A stretch of DNA of 44,946 bases from Bacillota bacterium (GTDB lineage: Bacteria > Bacillota > Clostridia > Clostridiales > Clostridiaceae): contig JAEZKY010000039.1 of assembly GCA_023435985.1 (NCBI GenBank), forward strand, positions 1 to 44,946, read 5' to 3'. This document shows positions 25,124-32,995 of this stretch, in pieces. A program made the translations under genes and the position numbers. Each line of letters opens with the position of its first letter. The first letter of the stretch is position 1. The notes beneath the pieces were generated by a model. It had not been told where the DNA came from, searched no databases, and worked only from the letters and a program-made list of their open reading frames with translations.

Positions 25124-25516
25124 ATGGAAAGTAATCAAGAACTGCAAAAATATTTAAAAGAACTTAGAGAGAGTAATGATACTAAGAAATGTGATGAGAA
25201 TATACAATGCCCTGTAAAATACACTTTAGAGGTTATTGGAGGGAAGTGGAAACTTCGTATATTGATGCAATTATTAAAAAAAGATGTGGTACGTTTTAAT
25301 GAACTGAAAAAGCTGATTGAAGGAATAACAAATACAATGTTGTCAAATTCTCTTCATGAACTGGAACAAGATGAATTGATTATTAGAAAACAATATAATG
25401 AAATGCCACTACGAGTTGAATATGAGCTGACTGATAAAGGGAAGAGTTTGTTGCCGTTACTTTATGAGCTATCCAGTTGGGGAAAAAGTCAAATGAATTG
25501 TAATTTAGAAGCTTGA
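25124..25516 (+). CDS. HxlR-family redox or electrophile-responsive regulator
   Basis: 130 aa. A winged-helix MarR-like protein of the HxlR type: the conserved Cys in QCPVKYTLEVIGGKWKLRI (about 27-46) sits at the position of the sensing Cys of HypR, YodB and QorR. A recognition-helix region follows with RFNELKKLIEGITNTMLSN, and a wing with YNEMPLRVEYELTDKG. Another Cys lies in the N-terminal ESNDTKKCDEN extension. It likely represses or activates the divergent nitroreductase in response to quinones, aldehydes or disulfide stress. GGAGG precedes ATG at good spacing. Confidence 0.88.
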   Translation: MESNQELQKYLKELRESNDTKKCDENIQCPVKYTLEVIGGKWKLRILMQLLKKDVVRFNELKKLIEGITNTMLSNSLHELEQDELIIRKQYNEMPLRVEYELTDKGKSLLPLLYELSSWGKSQMNCNLEA

Positions 25517-25534
25517 AATTTATACTTGTATATT

Positions 25535-25583
25535 AAAAAAGCTATGCGCATAAGAATAATATCTTATGTGTATGGCTTTTTTT
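25535..25583 (+). terminator. Terminator after hxlR
   Basis: AAAAAAGCTATGCGCATAAGA (25535-25555) pairs with TCTTATGTGTATGGCTTTTTT (25563-25583) through G:U wobbles, followed by a T-run. Confidence 0.85.
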
Positions 25584-25802
25584 GTGTATAGAAGTATAAA
25601 TATTCTATTTTGTATCATATTACTAATAGAGTTTTATTTTAAAGGTGTATCAGTCGGGGTTATGAAAATATAGATTAAATAAACCAACAACTTAATTTAT
25701 TACTTGTAACTTTGGTTTACACCACGCACAGTCATAAGTCTCGTTTATATGTCGAATATCTAGAACTTTGAGGCCACATATATAATAATGGAGGAAAATC
25801 TA

Positions 25803-27278
25803 ATGAAGATGAAAAGGAGTATAGTAAATCTATATAAGGTTTTACTCACTATAATTGCAATTTTAACAATTGCGGGAGTGTTATTTATTAAACCAGAAGT
25901 AGGTGTTGCAGATCAAGGAGATTTCGATAGAATAATGAGAATTTCGGGTCTAACATTGCTTGATTCAGATAAGAATAATGCTGATTTTATTAGATTCTAT
26001 GATTATATAGTACCAGAGTATAAGATAAATGAAATAGATAAAATTTCTGATACCGTAAGAGGCAGCAGCTTAAGTTACTTGATTGTTTTTATAAATGCAA
26101 TTTGTAGGAATTTTGGACACAATATATTTAAGACTCAGTATTTAGCTATTATATATAGTGTCATGTATGTTATTGCGTTTACTGTTATATTAAAATCGAT
26201 AAATATAAAGAACAATATTAAATTGATAATAATTCCTATATTAATTATATTGATTTTTTTTGATGGCAACTATTTGGTTTGGTTTAATAGCCTGTATGGG
26301 GAACCGATGATGATAGTCACATTTGCACTGTTTATTGCATCGGTTTTAAATTATATACATTATAAATATGCGATTAAGAAAAATGGAAGTATGCTGCTAA
26401 GAATAATTCCTATACTACTTTCAGCATATTTATTTATAGGATCAAAGCTTCAGGTAAGTGTCTCTTTGCCTTTTGTAGTAATTATTATAGTGAAGATAAT
26501 ATGGGAAAATAGAGATTGTTTAAATAGAATAAGTATAGCAGCTTTATGTGTATGTGTTTATGCGATGATCCTTTATCCAGCAGGGATTTCCAGAAATAGT
26601 AACAATCTAAGTAAGGATACAGAGTATAATTCTGTTTTCTATGGAATATTAAATGGCTCTAAAACACCAAAGCAGGATTTAGCAGAATTAGGGCTTGATT
26701 CAGATTTGTATGTGGAAGCAGGAAAGCATTCTTACTTAGATACAGATGAATATGTAAAATATGTGCCAGGAACAGAAATAACAGATGAAGAGTTTTATAG
26801 TAAGATAAGTAACTTAAAACTTGCTAAGTTTTACTTAAATCATCCTGCAAGATTATTAAAGGGGATGCAATACACGGCCGGAAAAGCTTTTGATACTAGC
26901 ACCGCACTAGGAAAATGCTCCCAAAGCTATAGTCAAACTCCAGTGATTGAATTCAATAGATTTACACTTTGGTCATACTTTAGGAAACATGTAATATTTA
27001 AAAGTTTATATTTTATTGGTGTAGTTTATTTCATAATAATATTAGTTTCAATTCGTAAATACATTAAAGATAAATGTAATTTAGAATTAAGAAGTAAGAT
27101 ATTCTTACTTTGGATTGTTATGCTAATTGGTGCAGTTCAGTTTCCCATGCCTTTTGTTGGAAATGGAAGAGCAGATACTGCGAAGCAGTTATTTTTATTT
27201 AATTTCATTTTTGATGGATTATTTTTGATTATTTTTAATTATATTTCTTTAAAAGCAATTGGATATTTTAAAAGCTAA
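25803..27278 (+). CDS. Large polytopic membrane protein, GT-C/WsfD-like
   Basis: 491 aa from ATG 25803, with TGGAGGA (25789-25795) seven bases upstream; an earlier in-frame ATG at 25788 overlaps this SD. About 12 membrane segments. After the first helix comes VADQGDFDRIM (about 30-40), an acidic motif placed like the external DxD/DE loop of GT-C glycosyltransferases; a long extracellular loop lies near residues 275-385. Similar clostridial proteins are annotated as hexose transferase WsfD-like or hypothetical. I infer lipid-linked sugar transfer to the cell envelope but cannot name the substrate. No neighbouring glycan genes support it. Confidence 0.6.
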   Translation: MKMKRSIVNLYKVLLTIIAILTIAGVLFIKPEVGVADQGDFDRIMRISGLTLLDSDKNNADFIRFYDYIVPEYKINEIDKISDTVRGSSLSYLIVFINAICRNFGHNIFKTQYLAIIYSVMYVIAFTVILKSINIKNNIKLIIIPILIILIFFDGNYLVWFNSLYGEPMMIVTFALFIASVLNYIHYKYAIKKNGSMLLRIIPILLSAYLFIGSKLQVSVSLPFVVIIIVKIIWENRDCLNRISIAALCVCVYAMILYPAGISRNSNNLSKDTEYNSVFYGILNGSKTPKQDLAELGLDSDLYVEAGKHSYLDTDEYVKYVPGTEITDEEFYSKISNLKLAKFYLNHPARLLKGMQYTAGKAFDTSTALGKCSQSYSQTPVIEFNRFTLWSYFRKHVIFKSLYFIGVVYFIIILVSIRKYIKDKCNLELRSKIFLLWIVMLIGAVQFPMPFVGNGRADTAKQLFLFNFIFDGLFLIIFNYISLKAIGYFKS

Positions 27279-27351
27279 ATAGGATATTGAATAAATTACT
27301 AAAGAATAAAAAAGTCCCTCATGGATTGTTAACAACACATGAATATGAATA

Positions 27352-27388
27352 AAAATACCATCCAAGTCGCGGGCTTGGATGGTATTTT
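27352..27388. terminator. Terminator between the membrane protein and the oxidoreductase cassette
   Basis: Perfect 15-bp stem AAAATACCATCCAAG / CTTGGATGGTATTTT (27352-27366, 27374-27388), 74 bases after the membrane protein. A-run and T-run on the two sides allow both directions. Confidence 0.88.
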
Positions 27389-27406
27389 GATTGGAGCACA
27401 AGAAAT

Positions 27407-27538
27407 TTATTCTCGGATACCGCAAGCCATACGGCAAAAACTATTCAGCTTACTTCTCATGGTATTGTTGATGCGATTAATCAGCATCACAACATCTTGT
27501 GAATAGGGATTAAAAGGCTTACTGGATCTTATACAATC
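27407..27538 (-). pseudogene. Possible MarR-type regulator remnant
   Basis: On the minus strand, directly after the oxidoreductase stop, an open frame includes YSQDVVMLINRINNTMRSKL and stops at 27407-27409 after about 43 codons. The helix pattern resembles the N-terminus of MarR-family proteins, but the DNA-binding part is missing and no start is clear. The base composition is like the adjacent oxidoreductase, higher in G+C than the window. Low-confidence remnant. Confidence 0.3.
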
Positions 27539-28513
27539 CTAACCTTGCTTTCTCTGAATTACTACCTTACCCATCTTAGGATTTGTTTCGCACCTACGGT
27601 ACGCTTCGGCTAATCCTTGAGATGTAAATGGGAAAATCCCGCTCAAATGAACCTTCAATTTTTGTTCATGGACGTTTTGAAGAATAGACACTAAATCATC
27701 GTGGCTTGGTTCTGCATGAACAAATTGAGCTTTAATTCCGCGAATTTGTGGATGTTCATTAATAGCCATGGCTACCAGCGAAATGAGTTTGCCACCATCC
27801 TTCAAAACAGAGTAACTTTTTCGCCCAGTTTCACCTATCTTCGCATCTAGAACTGTAGCGGATCTATCCATAACCATATCCAGTACAATATCTACAGGAC
27901 TACTTATAGCCTTTGTAAAATCAGTTGTGGTATAATCAATTACCTCGTCTGCACCTAATTGTCGCACAAATTCATGGTTAAATTCACGGGCTGTTGCAAT
28001 CACATATGCACCTGCTTGTTTAGCCAGCTGAACAGCAATATGTCCTACACCCCCAGCTCCTGCATGAATTAGAATACGCTGTCCCGGTTGTAGCTTGCCA
28101 TACCTAAACAAAGACTGCCAGGCAGTCAAACCAACAGTTGGCAATGCAGCAGCTTCATGAAAAGACATACCGGGTTGGATTATTGCAAGTGCGATTTCTT
28201 CCATTGCTACATAATCTGCATAGGCTCCACCGTTGTTAGTAGGAATACCCATAACACGGTCGCCAGGTTTAAAATGGGTTACTTTACTTCCAACCTCAAT
28301 GACAACACCGGCAAGATCGGCACCGAGAACATACGGCAACTGAACTGGTAAAATATCCTTAACAGCCCCAGAACGTAATACATAATCTGCTGGATTAATT
28401 GAAGCAGCATACATTTCTACTAGCACCTGTGTTTCTGTAATTACTGGCACATCTATTTCTTGTTCCTGTAAAACCGCTGGAATTCCGTACTCTTTTAAAA
28501 CAATTGCTTTCAT
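27539..28513 (-). CDS. NADP-dependent zinc-free medium-chain oxidoreductase (quinone oxidoreductase-like)
   Basis: 324 aa. A GroES-like catalytic domain (about 1-125) includes PYVLGADLAGVVIEVGSKV and GDRVMG. A Rossmann domain follows (about 125-270) with AGAGGVGHIAVQLAKQAGA (nucleotide loop) and ADEVIDYTTTDF. The structural-zinc Cys cluster and the catalytic Cys/His zinc ligands of alcohol dehydrogenases are absent, which places it with quinone/enone oxidoreductases. The C-terminus ends in TNPKMGKVVIQRKQG. Its coding sequence is clearly richer in G+C than its neighbours, as is the partner tetR, so the pair looks acquired. AAGGAGG precedes ATG on the minus strand. The divergent TetR probably represses it. 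Confidence 0.88.
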   Translation of the reverse strand: MKAIVLKEYGIPAVLQEQEIDVPVITETQVLVEMYAASINPADYVLRSGAVKDILPVQLPYVLGADLAGVVIEVGSKVTHFKPGDRVMGIPTNNGGAYADYVAMEEIALAIIQPGMSFHEAAALPTVGLTAWQSLFRYGKLQPGQRILIHAGAGGVGHIAVQLAKQAGAYVIATAREFNHEFVRQLGADEVIDYTTTDFTKAISSPVDIVLDMVMDRSATVLDAKIGETGRKSYSVLKDGGKLISLVAMAINEHPQIRGIKAQFVHAEPSHDDLVSILQNVHEQKLKVHLSGIFPFTSQGLAEAYRRCETNPKMGKVVIQRKQG

Positions 28514-28565
28514 AATAAATTCCTCCTTGTATTTTTAAAGTTTGCTTCAGCTAATTAATAATTTA

Positions 28566-28579
28566 TAAACATTTGTTTA
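28566..28579. promoter_or_regulatory. Candidate TetR operator 1
   Basis: TAAACATTTGTTTA is a perfect 14-base palindrome 53 bases upstream of the oxidoreductase start, in the divergent spacer. Confidence 0.4.
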
Positions 28580-28652
28580 CTTATTAACTATTGTCTGATA
28601 ATGTGATATTAACAAAGTTACTTGTTCGCTTCAATTGTTAAAATAACTGCAA

Positions 28653-28670
28653 TTGTTCATTAATTAACAA
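28653..28670. promoter_or_regulatory. Candidate TetR operator 2
   Basis: TTGTTCATTAATTAACAA is an 18-base palindrome with one mismatched pair in the spacer between the oxidoreductase and tetR. The repeated TTCATTAA motif (also CGTTCATTAACTAATAA near 28684) supports a protein-binding array. Confidence 0.45.
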
Positions 28671-28771
28671 AATTCCATTTATCGTTCATTAACTAATAAA
28701 TATTTCATATAGCAAAATGCGTATAGTTAATTTTATTGAAAAAATTCACATAATATTTTAAGGAGGCTCTT

Positions 28772-29341
28772 ATGGATAGACGAATACTAAAAACACAAAA
28801 AGCAATTATTGGAGCATTTATCCAACTGCTTGCAGAGAAAGAATTTGAAGATATTACAATTAATGAAATAGCAGATCGAGCTGATGTTAGCCGCGGAACT
28901 GTTTATTTGCATTACATTGACAAATTTGATTTGCTGGATAAATGTATTGATATTTATTTTAAAAAATTATTTGAAAGCTGCATGACTCTCGACGGTACTA
29001 CGCTTTTACTTTCAAAATCTTTTATGATTCGCACATTTGAGTATTTGGAACAACATGCTTTCATATATACCACTCTTCTGGTTAACAAAGGAATCCCTAC
29101 TTTCAGAAACCTCATGATGGATGTGATTCTAGGTAACCTTAGTGAGGTTATAGATGTCAGCAGCATAAAACGAGATATGAATAAGGAGGTGACGTTACAG
29201 TTTCTGGCCTCAGCTATTGTTGGCTTACTAGAGTGGTGGATTATCAAATCAATACCTATTCCAGCTAAGGATATAGCAGAACAATTGTGGTCACTGTTGG
29301 AACGTATTCAAGTTATGCCTAATTCACCGGATTCTAATTAA
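28772..29341 (+). CDS. TetR/AcrR-family regulator
   Basis: 189 aa. The N-terminal HTH DITINEIADRADVSRGTVYLHYIDK (about 28-52) is typical of TetR. The C-terminal domain is helical and variable and would bind an inducer. AAGGAGG precedes ATG. It is divergent from the quinone-oxidoreductase-like gene and shares its raised G+C content, suggesting a mobile regulator/enzyme pair. Palindromes in the spacer are the probable operators. Confidence 0.9.
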   Translation: MDRRILKTQKAIIGAFIQLLAEKEFEDITINEIADRADVSRGTVYLHYIDKFDLLDKCIDIYFKKLFESCMTLDGTTLLLSKSFMIRTFEYLEQHAFIYTTLLVNKGIPTFRNLMMDVILGNLSEVIDVSSIKRDMNKEVTLQFLASAIVGLLEWWIIKSIPIPAKDIAEQLWSLLERIQVMPNSPDSN

Positions 29342-29388
29342 ACAAACTGTAGTGACAAGGAAACCATCTCTTATGTATCTAGGAGGAA

Positions 29389-29760
29389 GTGCTAGGAATA
29401 TATGCCGAAGGGATTCTAATAAAGAAGATTTCCTCTTTTTGTATTTCTATGCTTTCTTTATATAGCCTTTGGTTACCTAATAAAATCATTGCAGGGATAA
29501 ATAGCAAAATGTATTGTTGGAATTGCTTATATATAGATTCTCGGTGGGTTAATGCCGAGTTTAGAAGAGATGGACTTGGTAAGAAACTTTTAAATGAGAT
29601 TGAGAAAATAGCAATAAAAAGAGGATGCAAGTTAATTCATCTAGATACATTTGATTTTCAAGCAAAAGACTTTTATATAAAACAAGGATATGAAATTTTT
29701 GGAGTATTAAATAATTGTCCAGAAAATCATAGAAGATACTATATGACAAAGAGTATATAG
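29389..29760 (+). pseudogene. GNAT acetyltransferase remnant
   Basis: The C-terminal two-thirds read as a GNAT acetyltransferase: KMYCWNCLYIDSRWVNAEFR, then the acetyl-CoA loop RRDGLGKKLL (Q/RxxGxG/A type), then GCKLIHLDTFDFQAKDFYIK and QGYEIFGVL. The first 35 or so residues (MLGIYAEGILIKKISSFCIS) do not look like the start of this family, and the SD AGGAGG (29381-29386) is too close to the only in-frame GTG start (29389), while the properly spaced ATG 29402 stops after five codons. The N-terminal part seems frameshifted or lost. It follows tetR by 48 bases and begins the decayed strip. Confidence 0.55.
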
Positions 29761-29900
29761 TTATAGGAAGAAAAAAGATAATACTTTTAAGTGACAAAAG
29801 GATACGAGAAGTAACTTGTATTGATAATAAGGAGAGAATAATATCAATAAGAGGTAAGCATGAAAAGATTTTAGCTGATGAAAAGTTATAGAAGAAAATT

Positions 29901-29925
29901 AATAAATCTTAAGAGTTTTTTTAGT
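29901..29925 (+). promoter_or_regulatory. Shared CTTAAGAGTTTT motif, copy 1
   Basis: AATAAATCTTAAGAGTTTT followed by TTTAGT, about 94 bases upstream of the broken methyltransferase. It matches the sequence at 32239-32262 with few changes and may be a binding site for the OmpR-type regulator between them. Confidence 0.35.
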
Positions 29926-29965
29926 ATAAGCTTAATATTTGTATTTTATACTACTTTTATATTGA

Positions 29966-29995
29966 GGCACAATAAAAAAATAACAAGTTCATCTG
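29966..29995. mobile_element. Single end of the GGCAC repeat
   Basis: GGCACAATAAAAAAATAACA followed by AGTTCATCTG matches one terminal repeat of the 15772 element (and the longer end of the 18508 copy). No partner end is seen; it is a solo remnant. Confidence 0.55.
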
Positions 29996-30018
29996 AATAA
30001 AGTGGGGGATACAGTAAA

Positions 30019-30316
30019 ATGGATGTTAGAGATTTTATAAAACAATATATAAAGAATCCCAAAACAGTAGGTGCTATAGCTCCAAGCTCAGAGAAATTAG
30101 CGTACAAGATGGTTGAGGATATTAATTTTTTAAATGCTTCCTGTATTGTTGAATATGGGTCAGGGACAGGAGTTTTTACAGAAAAAATATTAAGTAAGAA
30201 GAAAGATAGTACTGTAATTTATAGCTATAGAATGTAATGTAGATTTTTATAAAATATTAAAATTTCTTTACGTTTCAGAAGCTATTATATTTTGGATAGA
30301 GTTACTTTTATGGTAA
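30019..30316 (+). pseudogene. Frameshifted and truncated class I SAM-dependent methyltransferase
   Basis: The first frame gives DFIKQYIKNPKTVGAIAPSS, then CIVEYGSGTGVFTEKIL (the SAM-binding GxGxG loop), then stops at 30235-30237. The homologous continuation FIAIECNVDFYKILK is found in another frame from about 30218, indicating a one-base shift at 30217 or so. That frame stops at 30314-30316, so at most about 95 of roughly 190 residues remain. Relatives are phospholipid N-methyltransferase-like or rRNA-dimethylase-like. SD GGGGGA precedes ATG. It is inactive. Confidence 0.72.
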
Positions 30317-30459
30317 GAGCATTTCTGATAGTTTTGTGAAAAATATGTTTATATGTATATTATAGCAGGTATCATTTGAGTCATACTAAGTTAAAATTAA
30401 TATTAACAATTTTACAGGCAGGGTATGTTTAAGCTTTTTCTAAGAAAGGAAGTATATTT

Positions 30460-31143
30460 ATGAAAACAAATATTTTAGTTGTGGATGATGATAAGAGTAT
30501 TCGGAATTTAATCAAAGTTTATCTTGAAAATGAGGGATATAACATTTTAGAAGCTTCTAATGGAGCAGAAGCTTTAATTATGCTTAATGAAAATAAGTTT
30601 GACTTAGTTATTTTAGATATAATGATGCCTATTTTAGATGGTATAAGTACATGTATGAAAATTAGAGAAAGCTATATTATGCCTATAATATTTTTATCAG
30701 CAAAAGATGAGGAAATTCATAAGATAGAAGGGTTAACGGTAGGTGCTGATGATTATATTACTAAACCTTTTGGATCTATGGAGCTTATAGCTAGAGTAAA
30801 GGCTCAACTTAGAAGATATAAAAAATTTAATGCAGAGCCTCAAAATAGCAACAGTATTACTATTGATGATTTAACTATTAATTTTGATACTCACGAGGTT
30901 ACAGTGAGAGGTGATAAAATTAAACTTACTCCAAAGGAGTTTGATATTTTAGAATGTTTAGCTAAAAACAAAGGAGTGGTATTTTCAGTTCAAAAGTTAT
31001 ACGAGACTATTTGGAACGAAAAATTTGCAGTATCAGACACTTCTATTGTAGTTCATATTACTAATCTTAGGCAAAAAATTGAAATAGACCCTAAGAGCCC
31101 AAAATATATTAAAACAGTTTGGGGAGTTGGATATAAGATATGA
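30460..31143 (+). CDS. OmpR/VanR-type response regulator
   Basis: 227 aa. Receiver domain (1-118): acidic DDD near 8-10, phosphoacceptor Asp near 52 in LVILDIMMP, Thr/Ser-site replaced by LSAKD, Lys near 101 in YITKPF. A winged-helix trans_reg_C domain follows (about 130-226) with LTPKEFDILECLAKNKGVVF and TNLRQKIE. SD GAAAGGAAG precedes ATG. The stop overlaps the start of the kinase (ATGA), so the two are translationally coupled. VanRS-like systems often sense cell-envelope agents. The next gene (TVP38-type) and the dead methyltransferase upstream share a promoter-proximal motif and are likely targets. Confidence 0.92.
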   Translation: MKTNILVVDDDKSIRNLIKVYLENEGYNILEASNGAEALIMLNENKFDLVILDIMMPILDGISTCMKIRESYIMPIIFLSAKDEEIHKIEGLTVGADDYITKPFGSMELIARVKAQLRRYKKFNAEPQNSNSITIDDLTINFDTHEVTVRGDKIKLTPKEFDILECLAKNKGVVFSVQKLYETIWNEKFAVSDTSIVVHITNLRQKIEIDPKSPKYIKTVWGVGYKI

Positions 31144-32219
31144 AGAAAGGGATAATCAACAAGGTAGGTATAAAATTACTGATATTAATTACTAGCGATA
31201 TAATAGTAAGTTTATTATTTCTTGGATTTCTTCTTAATATGTTTAGCAAGGTAATTAGTGACAATATTGGTTTTTACGAAAAATATGGAGCTATAATAGC
31301 TATCGTAATTTTTATATTGGAATTAGTAATTTTTATAGTTATTTTTCTGATTGCGATTAATGGAAGAATTAAATATCTAAAGAATATTAGTAAAAGTATT
31401 ACTAATATAAAGACACAGCACTATTTAAATCCTATAGAGATAAAGGGCAATGACGAGATTTCTCAGTTAGCTGAAGATATAAATACAATGTCTGAGAGAC
31501 TTAAAGAAAATTATGAAAAAGAAAAAAAGCATGAAGAAGCTAAAAACGAGCTTATAGTTGCTGTTTCACATGACTTAAAAACGCCATTAACATCTATTAT
31601 TGGATATTTGGAACTTCTTAATAAAGATAAAGAAAGTTTTACAGAAAAACAGCAAGAGTTTTTAAAAGTAGCTTATGAAAAAAGTGAAAATTTAAAGAAA
31701 TTAATTGAAGAACTTTTTGAATATACTAAGCTTTCAAATAATTATGTGGAACTAAATAAAGTTCCATTTAATGTAGCTGTTCTAATAAATCAGATAGTGG
31801 GGGAGCATGTTTTATTTTTAGATAAAAAGAATATAAAGGTTGAAATTGAATGTACTAAAAATGAATTGATTTGTGAGATCGATATGCAAAAATTTATCAG
31901 AGTTATTGAAAACTTAGTAAAAAATGCTGAAAAGTATAGTTATAAAGACTCAACATTTAAAATTATAATGTGGGAAGAAGATAAGAATATTAAACTTTCT
32001 TTTATTAATGAAGGTCATAATATTAGTAAAGATGATTTGGTGAAGATATTTGATGAAATGTATAGAATCGATAAATCTAGAAATGTTGAAATAGAAGGAT
32101 CTGGTCTTGGTCTTCCTATTTCAAAGAAAATTATTCAACTTCATGGAGGAAGAATTTGGGCCGAATGTACTGGAAATAAAATTAATTTTAATATCGAATT
32201 ACCTAAAAGTACAAGATAA
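31140..32219 (+). CDS. Membrane sensor histidine kinase paired with the OmpR-type regulator
   Basis: 359 aa. Two N-terminal membrane helices (about 8-32 and 45-72) with almost no extracellular loop, typical of intramembrane-sensing kinases of the VanS/BceS-like class. A HAMP-like linker (about 75-125), HisKA with phosphoacceptor in VAVSHDLKTPLTSII (about 140-154), then HATPase with N-box NLVKNAEKYS (about 258-267) and G-box GSGLGLPISKKI (about 321-332). It starts at ATG 31140 overlapping the regulator stop. The short extracellular part suggests it detects stress inside the membrane or needs a partner protein. Confidence 0.92.
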   Translation: MKKGIINKVGIKLLILITSDIIVSLLFLGFLLNMFSKVISDNIGFYEKYGAIIAIVIFILELVIFIVIFLIAINGRIKYLKNISKSITNIKTQHYLNPIEIKGNDEISQLAEDINTMSERLKENYEKEKKHEEAKNELIVAVSHDLKTPLTSIIGYLELLNKDKESFTEKQQEFLKVAYEKSENLKKLIEELFEYTKLSNNYVELNKVPFNVAVLINQIVGEHVLFLDKKNIKVEIECTKNELICEIDMQKFIRVIENLVKNAEKYSYKDSTFKIIMWEEDKNIKLSFINEGHNISKDDLVKIFDEMYRIDKSRNVEIEGSGLGLPISKKIIQLHGGRIWAECTGNKINFNIELPKSTR

Positions 32220-32238
32220 ATTTATCTAAAAAAATCTT

Positions 32239-32262
32239 AATAATTCTTAAGAGTTTTCTAGT
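32239..32262 (+). promoter_or_regulatory. Shared CTTAAGAGTTTT motif, copy 2
   Basis: AATAATTCTTAAGAGTTTT followed by CTAGT, with a further ATCTTAA directly upstream (32234-32240), about 100 bases before the TVP38-like gene. OmpR-type regulators bind direct repeats of about this spacing, so CTTAA-N5-CTTAA is a candidate site. Confidence 0.4.
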
Positions 32263-32362
32263 CCTTTATTTAATAAATGCCATATACAATGAATCTTGTA
32301 GTTAAAAAAGTAGGAAATCTATAATTTTAAATATAAAAATTACTGCAAGAATAGAGGTATTA

Positions 32363-32995
32363 ATGATGAATAAGTTATTTAAAGGCTTTGCTTTTTTATT
32401 TTGGATAGCAATCCTAGTTGTATTCTTTAAATATCAATTGTATATTGATGGGGCAGGAAAAATAACTAGATTTTTGCAAGCATATCCCAATTATAGTACA
32501 TTGTCATTTTTAATGATTGCTTCATTTAGGATTTTTACTCTTATTCCTTGTACTGCATTTATTATCAGTGCCGGAATGTTATTTAATCCTGTAAAAGCAT
32601 TTATTTTAGTTACCATAGCAAATTTATTAAGTGAAATTTTTTTATTTTTATTTGTTAAAGCCACAATTGGTATGGGATATCAGGAAAAAATAATTAATAA
32701 ATATCCCAAAATATATTCACTAATTCAAAATAATAATGTTAAAATTTTGGCTCTAGGGGTTTCATCACCTGTAGAACCATCAGATATAGTATGTTTCTTT
32801 TCTACATTAACGGGAATGCCCTTTAGTAAATATGTTTTAACTATATTTTTAGCTGATACTCCTGTTATTTTACTATATACTTTCTTGGGGATAAGCATAA
32901 ACTATTCCCTGTATGTATTTATTGGAACTCTTATTATAATAATTTTAATGAGCTATGCAAGTTACAGAAAGTGGAATAGCAAAGTTGAGTTATAA
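32363..32995 (+). CDS. TVP38/TMEM64-family membrane protein
   Basis: 210 aa with about six hydrophobic segments. The central part IIASFRIFTLIPCTAFIIS..., followed by AGMLFNPVKAFILVTIANLL, and a later GVSSPVEPSDIVCFFSTLTG, correspond to the conserved VTT (DedA-like) core with reentrant helices. Family members include DedA/TVP38 proteins linked to lipid transport and envelope or antimicrobial stress. AGAGG precedes ATG 32363 (ATG 32366 is an alternative). It follows the VanRS-like pair by 143 bases and may be a target of it. Confidence 0.82.
   Translation: MMNKLFKGFAFLFWIAILVVFFKYQLYIDGAGKITRFLQAYPNYSTLSFLMIASFRIFTLIPCTAFIISAGMLFNPVKAFILVTIANLLSEIFLFLFVKATIGMGYQEKIINKYPKIYSLIQNNNVKILALGVSSPVEPSDIVCFFSTLTGMPFSKYVLTIFLADTPVILLYTFLGISINYSLYVFIGTLIIIILMSYASYRKWNSKVEL

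Larger units (their letters stand above)
29761..30018 (+). other. Degraded strip with remnant, regulatory motif and repeat end
   Basis: 258 bases after the GNAT remnant. An open stretch encodes SDKRIREVTCIDNKERIISI... ending at a TAG near 29890, without start or SD; I do not recognise it. It is followed by the CTTAAGAGTTTT motif (29901-29925), the repeat end (29966-29995) and GGGGGA before the ATG of the methyltransferase remnant. Confidence 0.5.

Noticed and set aside
25750..25756. TGTCGAA (Spo0A box) upstream of the membrane protein gene
   Set aside because: A seven-base match is expected several times by chance in 45 kb of this composition; no second box nearby.
25620..25787. Possible riboswitch or leader structure before the membrane protein
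   Set aside because: AAACCA and TGGTTT can pair, but no known aptamer core or terminator/antiterminator arrangement is recognised.
27249..27437. Minus-strand frame over the terminator
   Set aside because: It crosses the 15-bp terminator stem and has no SD.
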